From Candidatus Omnitrophota bacterium (GTDB taxonomy: Bacteria; Omnitrophota; Omnitrophia; Omnitrophales; Danuiimicrobiaceae), in the NCBI GenBank assembly GCA_016206945.1, contig JACQQP010000021.1, positions 1 to 6,722 of the forward strand: a stretch of 6,722 bases of DNA, read 5' to 3'. The translations under genes were made by a program, and so were the position numbers. The notes below the pieces were generated by a model. It saw only the letters and a list, made by a program, of their open reading frames with translations, made no database searches and was not told where the DNA came from. Shown one piece after another: positions 1 to 3,176 of the stretch. The stretch's first letter is position 1; the number at the start of each line of letters is the position of its first letter.

Positions 1-335
1 AACGTCACACCGGCAACATTAAGAGCTGCGTCGACCGCTGCATTATTGTCGCAGTTAGCATCAAAATTAGCGACATCACCTGATCCGGGCGGTGCGGAGG
101 CGTTGCCGCTTCCGCAGTTGGTCGCATTCGAGGTCTTCCAGTTCGTAGCGACATTCGTACTCGCTCCACTATTTCCAACCCACCACAAGTTGGCGGCGAA
201 AGCAGAAGTGGAAAAAAGAAGTAAGAAGAAAGAAGTAAGAAGTAAGAGAAAACAATTTCTTAACCAGCAAAGCGCGAAGCGACTGTTCAAACCCGAATCG
301 GTTTTCTGCGATCCTTGATTACCATTACCAGCCAT
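1..335 (-). CDS. Secreted tryptophan/asparagine-rich beta-strand-repeat protein, 5' part only
   Basis: This reading frame starts at the ATG at 335 and runs off the left edge, giving 111 residues without a stop. Residues 1-28 are polar with Arg19 and Arg26; residues 29-41 are a hydrophobic core (CFLLLLTSFFLLLF region) followed by STSAFA, an Ala-X-Ala signal peptidase I site with cleavage after about residue 47. The mature start (NLWWVGNSG, then TNW, then GSGDVANFD) resembles the WDG...NW module in the middle of the 889-residue repeat protein at 3177-5846, so I read it as a paralogous exported surface protein. The start is uncertain: no Shine-Dalgarno sequence precedes the ATG, the frame stays open upstream, and the divergent antitoxin starts only 18 bp away. 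The gene may have lost its own leader when the toxin-antitoxin cassette arrived. Confidence 0.65.
   Translation of the reverse strand, partial: MAGNGNQGSQKTDSGLNSRFALCWLRNCFLLLLTSFFLLLFSTSAFAANLWWVGNSGASTNVATNWKTSNATNCGSGNASAPPGSGDVANFDANCDNNAAVDAALNVAGVT
218..247. repeat. Three copies of a 9-bp microrepeat inside a signal-peptide coding region
   Basis: GAAGTAAGA occurs at 218-226, 232-240 and 239-247 in a purine-rich stretch of about 40 bp. Read on the minus strand, it encodes the Leu/Ser/Thr/Phe-rich hydrophobic core of the left exported protein's signal peptide. The repetition may simply follow from Leu and Phe codons, but it is a plausible slippage site. Confidence 0.5.
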
Positions 336-343
336 GATATACT
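315..343 (+). promoter_or_regulatory. Sigma-70-type extended -10 promoter of the toxin-antitoxin operon
   Basis: TTGATT at 315-320 is followed after exactly 17 nt by TATACT at 338-343. TGA directly before the -10 gives a TGn extension. Expected transcription start is about 350, only some 4 nt before the antitoxin ATG at 354, so the mRNA should be almost leaderless; no Shine-Dalgarno sequence is visible. The -35 lies inside the divergent exported-protein gene. The promoter at 922-950 has the same design. Confidence 0.65.
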
Positions 344-353
344 TTTTTTCGCT

Positions 354-551
354 ATGAAAATTAGAGAACGTGTGATTATCAATGAGAACGGGAACGCCGT
401 CAGCGTCGTGCTGAGTATTAAGGATTATCGGAAACTCATTTCCCTTCTGGCTGATGTGGTAGACAGCCAGTATATCGCCCATCACCGAAAAGATCCAAAG
501 AGACCATTCGCAGACTTTATGAACGACCTTCGAGACAAAGGTCTTGTATAA
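354..551 (+). CDS. Phd/YefM-like antitoxin
   Basis: A 65-residue protein that I read as the antitoxin for the RelE/ParE-family toxin that follows. Residues 9-30 (NENGNAVSVVLSIKDYRKLI) match the characteristic Phd/YefM stretch in which a beta strand of the form NGxPVAVLLS is followed by an S.xDY.xL helix. The C-terminal half is charged (HHRKDPKRPFADFMNDLRDKG) and would be the toxin-wrapping segment. The ATG at 354 is preferred over an in-frame ATG at 315 because the promoter -10 (338-343) lies between them. The gene is shorter than typical Phd/YefM members (about 80-90 residues). Its 3' end overlaps the toxin start by 8 nt, typical of translationally coupled toxin-antitoxin operons. Antitoxins of this type usually autorepress; I saw no clear operator beyond the promoter. 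Confidence 0.75.
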   Translation: MKIRERVIINENGNAVSVVLSIKDYRKLISLLADVVDSQYIAHHRKDPKRPFADFMNDLRDKGLV

Positions 552-798
552 ACTTCTCATCATTCCAAAAGCAGAAAAACAAATCTTAGATCTGCCAAGG
601 TCAATCATCGCTCAAATCACCTCCAAAATCGAGGCTCTCGCACAAAATCCCCGCCCCTTCGGAGCAAAAAAGCTTGCTGGTCAAGGCGGAGGTTACCGAT
701 TGCGGTCCGGCGACTACCGAATTCTTTACACGATCGATGACACGAAAAAAGAGATAACGATTTACAAAGCGTCGCATCGAAAAGAAGCTTATCGCTAA
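544..798 (+). CDS. RelE/ParE-superfamily toxin
   Basis: An 84-residue basic protein of the RelE/ParE fold. Family members either cleave mRNA on the ribosome (RelE type) or poison gyrase (ParE type); the sequence alone does not settle which. Family features are clear: KLLIIPKAEKQILDLP at the start, an amphipathic helix with IEALAQNPRPFGAKKL, then YRLRSGDYRILYTIDD and a C-terminal YKASHRKEAYR. The conserved Arg in YRLR, the DYRILY strand and the final HRK..YR are all present, so the toxin looks intact. The start is TTG at 544, inside the antitoxin's last codons. No in-frame ATG or GTG exists downstream in the protein, and the N-terminus fits relatives that begin M-(Y)-K-L. AAAGG sits just upstream at 537-541. 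The rare start codon and 8-nt overlap keep toxin output coupled to antitoxin translation. Confidence 0.87.
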   Translation: MYKLLIIPKAEKQILDLPRSIIAQITSKIEALAQNPRPFGAKKLAGQGGGYRLRSGDYRILYTIDDTKKEITIYKASHRKEAYR

Positions 799-807
799 AG
801 GGGCGTT

Positions 808-897
808 CATAACCTAAACCCCTTCGCGGGAGAGGATTCTAAAATTTGGTTCTCCCGCTCCTTCTTTTTTATTTCCAGAAGACGCGGAAACGTTTTG
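808..897 (-). repeat. Repeat copy 1: orphan tail of a FecR-domain gene
   Basis: Bases 808-879 align without gaps to 1608-1679 (63 of 72 identical by hand count). Weaker similarity continues to about 897 versus 1700 with one 3-bp gap. Read on the minus strand, this copy encodes QNVSASSGNKKEG, then FRILSREGV and a TAG stop, matching RNVDASSSGNKKEG, FRILSREEV and TAG in the intact FecR-domain protein. Six of the nine differences in the 72-bp core are at third codon positions and only three residues change. Nothing FecR-like precedes it; upstream on that strand is the promoter of the aspartic-protease cassette. It is best read as a displaced or duplicated 3' fragment of a FecR-type gene, now non-coding, forming a direct repeat with 1608-1700. 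Confidence 0.8.
826..870 (+). terminator. Intrinsic terminator of the toxin-antitoxin operon
   Basis: GCGGGAGA (826-833) pairs perfectly with TCTCCCGC (851-858), giving an 8-bp GC-rich stem with a 17-nt loop. It is followed by CTCCTTC and six T (865-870). It lies 28 nt after the toxin stop and is embedded in repeat copy 1. The T-tract starts 6 nt after the stem, so efficiency may be moderate. Confidence 0.55.
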
Positions 898-921
898 CGC
901 CCCTCTTACTTTCCTCGTGTC

Positions 922-950
922 TTGACGCATATCCGAGATCATGTTAGACT
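922..950 (+). promoter_or_regulatory. Sigma-70-type extended -10 promoter of the aspartic-protease cassette
   Basis: TTGACG at 922-927, a 17-nt spacer and TAGACT at 945-950, with TGT directly before the -10 (TGn extension). Predicted start is near 957, about 3 nt before the ATG at 960. As in the toxin-antitoxin cassette, no Shine-Dalgarno sequence can fit, so translation would be leaderless or nearly so. Confidence 0.7.
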
Positions 951-959
951 TCCTTTGCC

Positions 960-1199
960 ATGAAAGCTCAAAACATCGAAACCATTAAGAAAAGATACAA
1001 GCGGAATCGCGAGTGGCTCCTGATCCGTGTCTTGAAAATGGATGAAGCTACTACCACTCCCTTGACGGGAAAATTGCTGGCACACAGCCCTCACCGGTAT
1101 GAGATTTATCAAAAACTTCTTCGCATCAAAAAGCCGAAAAACGTTCTCGTTGAATGCGCCTCTGACGAACTTCCAGAGGGATATGCTGCGGCTTTTTGA
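960..1199 (+). CDS. Small DUF5678-like protein partnered with a retropepsin
   Basis: A 79-residue, Lys/Arg-rich soluble protein without signal peptide or membrane segment. The pattern IKKRYKRNREWLLIRVL, then TGKLLAHSPHRYEIYQKLL, then VLVECASDELPEGYAAAF resembles small proteins of the DUF5678 type (a strand with E-W-V-x-I, then G-x-x-x-A-H-S, an E-I-Y helix and a C-terminal strand). This is from memory of the family pattern and is tentative; molecular function is unknown. It ends in TGA at 1197-1199, and the aspartic-protease frame follows at once, in the same reading frame, with its ATG at 1203. The pair is a tight two-gene operon with its own near-leaderless promoter and terminator, the same layout as the neighbouring toxin-antitoxin module. 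It is the only gene in the window ending in TGA; all other visible stops are TAA or TAG. Confidence 0.72.
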   Translation: MKAQNIETIKKRYKRNREWLLIRVLKMDEATTTPLTGKLLAHSPHRYEIYQKLLRIKKPKNVLVECASDELPEGYAAAF

Positions 1200-1202
1200 T
1201 TG

Positions 1203-1601
1203 ATGACGATCCCCATTGTTCGTCGAAAACTCGCTCTGAAAGACGGACTTATTGTTTACCGCGCTAAAATCACGAGCAAAATAGGCTCTATTCTTCTCAA
1301 GATGGCTCTGGATACCGGCGCGACTTTCACCATGATTCCCCCAGAGGCGACATTGTCGATCGGGATCAATCCCGCTGATCCGAGTCGAATGAGAGAAATT
1401 ACTACGGGAAGCGGAACAGTTTACTGCCCCATCGTAACCATCCCGGAGTTCACTGCGTTTGGCTCGAAGGTCAAAAACCTTGAAGTTTTCTGTCATACGC
1501 TCCCACCGGAAAGCCCAGTCGATGGACTCCTTGGACTCAACTTTCTCAAACAATTTGACCTCCGGCTCAACTTCAAAAAAGGATTTCTCGAAATCCGGTA
1601 A
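1203..1601 (+). CDS. Retropepsin-like aspartic protease (clan AA)
   Basis: A 132-residue single-domain protein predicted to be a cytosolic aspartic peptidase, active as a homodimer like retroviral protease. The catalytic motif is LDTGAT at residues 36-41 (Asp37-Thr38-Gly39), preceded by the usual strand ILLKMA and followed by FTMIPPE. The second hallmark, a hydrophobic-hydrophobic-Gly motif, is GLLGLNFLKQF at 108-118, followed by the closing strands LRLNFKKGFLEI. Length and motif spacing (about 70 residues) fit a complete family member. ATG at 1203 is chosen; TTG at 1200 would add one residue. No Shine-Dalgarno sequence lies close upstream, and the start is 3 nt from the preceding stop, so translation is probably coupled to the small upstream gene. 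The substrate is unknown; the upstream partner is the obvious candidate substrate or regulator, which is inference. Confidence 0.85.
   Translation: MTIPIVRRKLALKDGLIVYRAKITSKIGSILLKMALDTGATFTMIPPEATLSIGINPADPSRMREITTGSGTVYCPIVTIPEFTAFGSKVKNLEVFCHTLPPESPVDGLLGLNFLKQFDLRLNFKKGFLEIR
1575..1596 (-). terminator. Intrinsic terminator of the FecR-domain gene, inside the protease gene
   Basis: On the minus strand GGATTT, loop CGAG, AAATCC is followed immediately by six T (the A-run at 1575-1580 on the plus strand). The hairpin starts 17 nt after the FecR stop (1614-1616). It overlaps the last codons of the convergent protease gene, so it acts as coding sequence on one strand and as terminator on the other. 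Confidence 0.65.
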
Positions 1602-1607
1602 GGTAAC

Positions 1608-1700
1608 CATAACCTAAACCTCTTCGCGGGAGAGAATCCTAAAAGTCGGCTCCCTTGCTCCTTCTTTTTTATTTCCAGATGATGAGGCGTCAACATTTCG
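1608..1700 (-). repeat. Repeat copy 2: C-terminal coding end of the FecR-domain gene
   Basis: Partner of the copy at 808-897, in the same orientation and exactly 800 bp away. Here the sequence is in use: on the minus strand it encodes about the last 28 residues and the TAG stop of the FecR-domain protein. Similarity ends sharply 6 bp past the stop (both copies share TAGGTTATG, then diverge) and fades about 90 bp upstream. The two copies bracket the aspartic-protease cassette. Confidence 0.85.
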
Positions 1701-2483
1701 GAAAATAGACTCAAAATCACTTTCCAATTTCAACCGTTGTTCCGCTTCCAACTTCGTTACTGAAACATGGCCCGGCAAATCAGGAGAAATTAAAGCCTGC
1801 GTGCCTGTTTCAACCTTGGCCGCTTGAGTTTTCGGCAGGACGCTCGCCATTTCGACTTCAACCATTCCATTCAACACTTCAACCTTCATCCCTTCCTCCG
1901 GGCCTGCGCCCAAAACAAAATCCGTTCCGAAAACGCGCGCCGCGCCATAAGGAGTTTCGTAACTCACGGTGATTCCCTTCTGGAGTTCGGGAAGCTTCGA
2001 ATAAAGACGCCCCGATTCGAGGCTGAATTTGAAACCGGTTAAGGGCGACGAATTTTGAAGGCTCAAAATCGAATTCTGAGCCAAATGAAAATAACCCGCT
2101 CCGGGAACATAAAAAGTAAGCCACGAATCCTCGCCCGTCACGAGCCGGTCGCCTTCGCCCACGGTGGATTGAACTTCGCCTGCCGGGATGCCTCCGGTTT
2201 CCAAAACGATTCCCCTCGTCACACTCGGTTCCCGAGCCGGAGCAAACGGTTTGGAGACCAAACCCATTTGATAAGCCCAAAGACCAAAAATAAGAATCAA
2301 AACCAAGAGGAGGGACGCATATGCCGGGGTCCATGAAAAACTAAGCGGGCGCGGCGTTTCAATTTTTTGCCAAATGAGGGGAACGAGACGATCAAAGGCT
2401 AAATCTGTCTGAGGGAACTGGCTTTCCCCTAAAAGCCTCAAGTGCATCTCGACGTCTGCGTGAGAACTGAGTACTTTACCCAT
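1614..2483 (-). CDS. FecR-domain membrane protein, putative anti-sigma/sensor
   Basis: A 289-residue bitopic protein. Residues 1-53 are predicted cytoplasmic, 54-75 form one transmembrane helix (YASLLLVLILIFGLWAYQ), and the rest is periplasmic. Residues about 95-210 form a FecR domain: GEGDRLVTGEDSWLTF, LAQNSILSL, LESGRLYSKLP, then VSYETPYGAARVFGTDFVLG and VEVLNGMVEVE, matching the family pattern T-G-x-x-S, L-x-x-G and V-x-G-T-x-F. FecR proteins usually transmit envelope signals to an ECF sigma factor. No zinc-finger motif is seen in the N-terminus. The ATG at 2483 is chosen because GGAGG sits 5 nt upstream; the ATG at 2495 has no Shine-Dalgarno sequence. The tail beyond about residue 262 is the repeat shared with 808-897. 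The nearest sigma factor is the ECF gene at 6036-6659, on the same strand but 3.5 kb upstream, so pairing is plausible but not proven. Confidence 0.85.
   Translation of the reverse strand: MGKVLSSHADVEMHLRLLGESQFPQTDLAFDRLVPLIWQKIETPRPLSFSWTPAYASLLLVLILIFGLWAYQMGLVSKPFAPAREPSVTRGIVLETGGIPAGEVQSTVGEGDRLVTGEDSWLTFYVPGAGYFHLAQNSILSLQNSSPLTGFKFSLESGRLYSKLPELQKGITVSYETPYGAARVFGTDFVLGAGPEEGMKVEVLNGMVEVEMASVLPKTQAAKVETGTQALISPDLPGHVSVTKLEAEQRLKLESDFESIFRNVDASSSGNKKEGAREPTFRILSREEV
1628..1670 (+). terminator. Probable terminator of the aspartic-protease operon
   Basis: GGGAG (1628-1632) pairs with CTCCC (1650-1654), and six T follow at 1665-1670. It is the copy-2 version of the hairpin at 826-870, but substitutions have cut the 8-bp stem to 5 bp, so it is weaker. 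It lies inside the FecR coding end. Confidence 0.4.
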
Positions 2484-2626
2484 TTTGGCCTCCATCTATT
2501 TAGTACCCAGAGCAACACAATTATTCCCTATAAATTGAGTGGTTTTTTAAGGGGTAATTAGGGTAAAGAAGCGCGGGTGCCGGCGGTATCTTCCTCACCT
2601 CAACTAGGAAGGGACGTTGCCCTCGG
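2484..2626 (-). promoter_or_regulatory. Leader region upstream of the FecR-domain gene
   Basis: Contains the strong Shine-Dalgarno GGAGG (minus strand, 2489-2493), which decides the start at 2483. A direct repeat GGGTAATTA/GGGTAAAGA lies at 2552-2569 (plus-strand reading), and a 6-bp inverted repeat CTTCCT/AGGAAG at 2590-2611 has no T-run. I could not find a convincing -35/-10 pair. Confidence 0.4.
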
Positions 2627-3004
2627 CTAAGCCTTCTTCTTCTTAGCAGGATAACCCGGAAAAACTCCACCTTCCCAATTGCCTCGCTTATCTTGATAAG
2701 CCGCCACAACCTTCTTGCCTTCCCGCTCAACCACGAAGGTGTTTACCTTGCTAGTTCCGACGTAGATATAATCAATACTCGCCGGATCCGAGGGGTTGTC
2801 CCGCACCATGCTCGGAGGGCCGAACTCAGCGGTGGCTGACGAAACGGACCCGCCCACGTATTTTGAGATGTCTTTCTTACTTGCGGAATCACTCAGAGGG
2901 TTGATGTGAAATTCATAACCGTAAAGAGAAAGCGGGTAAACGAACAGTACAAAAAAAGCGATCGTCCCCATCACTTTGAATGTGTTCCTGCTTCTTGTGC
3001 TCAT
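2627..3004 (-). CDS. Small exported protein, possibly BamE/SmpA-like
   Basis: A 125-residue protein starting with RSRNTFKV and a hydrophobic segment (MGTIAFFVLFVYPLSLYGY, residues about 12-30), which is either an uncleaved anchor or a signal peptide; no lipobox Cys is present. The remainder is soluble and ends in a Lys-rich tail (PAKKKKA). The section SVSSATAEFGPPSMVRDN...IDYIYVG...NTFVVEREGKKVVAAY recalls the BamE/SmpA-like pattern, where an x-x-x-G-P-P turn after a helix is followed by a W/Y-x-Y strand and a final G-K-V-V strand. That resemblance is weak and is offered only as a lead; otherwise it is an exported protein of unknown function. The start is secure: AAGGAGGT at 3011-3018 is 6-7 nt upstream. 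It lies between the palindromic element and the FecR gene, on the same strand as both neighbours. Confidence 0.7.
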   Translation of the reverse strand: MSTRSRNTFKVMGTIAFFVLFVYPLSLYGYEFHINPLSDSASKKDISKYVGGSVSSATAEFGPPSMVRDNPSDPASIDYIYVGTSKVNTFVVEREGKKVVAAYQDKRGNWEGGVFPGYPAKKKKA

Positions 3005-3027
3005 CTTCGAACCTCCTTAATAAATCC

Positions 3028-3157
3028 TTGTCATCCCCGAAATCTTTTACTTTGTCATTCCCGCACGCTTTAGGCGGGAATCCACGAGTCGTGGATCCCT
3101 CCCCGAATGTTCTAATCGGGGATCTAGATTCCCGATAAAAGATTTCGGGAATGACAA
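3028..3157. repeat. 130-bp palindromic MITE/REP-like element
   Basis: The ends are 22-bp inverted repeats with one mismatch: TTGTCATCCCCGAAATC... at 3028-3049 against its complement at 3136-3157. Inside are four hairpins: TTCCCGC/GCGGGAA (3058-3064, 3074-3080), TCCACGA/TCGTGGA (3081-3087, 3089-3095), TCCCCGA/TCGGGGA (3100-3106, 3116-3122) and TTCCCGA/TCGGGAA (3129-3135, 3145-3151). The first and last share ATTCCC-N13-GGGAAT, so the element looks internally duplicated. TGTCATTCCCGC-type palindromes are dispersed in many bacterial genomes and recall the Neisseria dRS3 layout (ATTCCC...GGGAAT). No coding capacity for a transposase and no clear target-site duplication were seen. It separates two minus-strand genes and could attenuate or stabilise their transcript. 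Confidence 0.8.
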
Positions 3158-3176
3158 TTTTAAAGCCGACGCTGTT

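Noticed and set aside
46..318. Plus-strand open frame of 90 codons
   Set aside because: It is antisense to the exported-protein gene (1-335), whose signal peptide and mature start are recognisable. The plus-strand translation is low-complexity Lys/Arg/Ser and has no family pattern.
798..824. Alternative hairpin AAGGGG (798-803) with CCCCTT (819-824) after the toxin stop
   Set aside because: Only 6 bp, no T-run, and not shared with the second repeat copy. The 8-bp stem at 826-858 is better supported.
939..1610. Minus-strand open frame of 223 codons across the protease operon
   Set aside because: It is opposite two genes with recognisable motifs and a promoter. Its translation is Ser/Arg/Phe-rich with no domain pattern, typical of an antisense shadow.
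808..1679. Possible integron attC sites after each cassette, since the layout recalls toxin-antitoxin cassettes in an integron
   Set aside because: I found no RYYYAAC/GTTRRRY core-site pair at the ends of the repeats, and the repeat is better explained as the coding end of the FecR gene.
2484..2495. Upstream ATG at 2495 as the FecR protein start
   Set aside because: It has no Shine-Dalgarno sequence, while the ATG at 2483 has GGAGG 5 nt upstream, overlapping the first ATG.
3028..3157. CRISPR-like repeats or an RNA gene in the palindromic region
   Set aside because: The repeats are inverted and paired, not direct and evenly spaced, and no tRNA or rRNA signature is seen.
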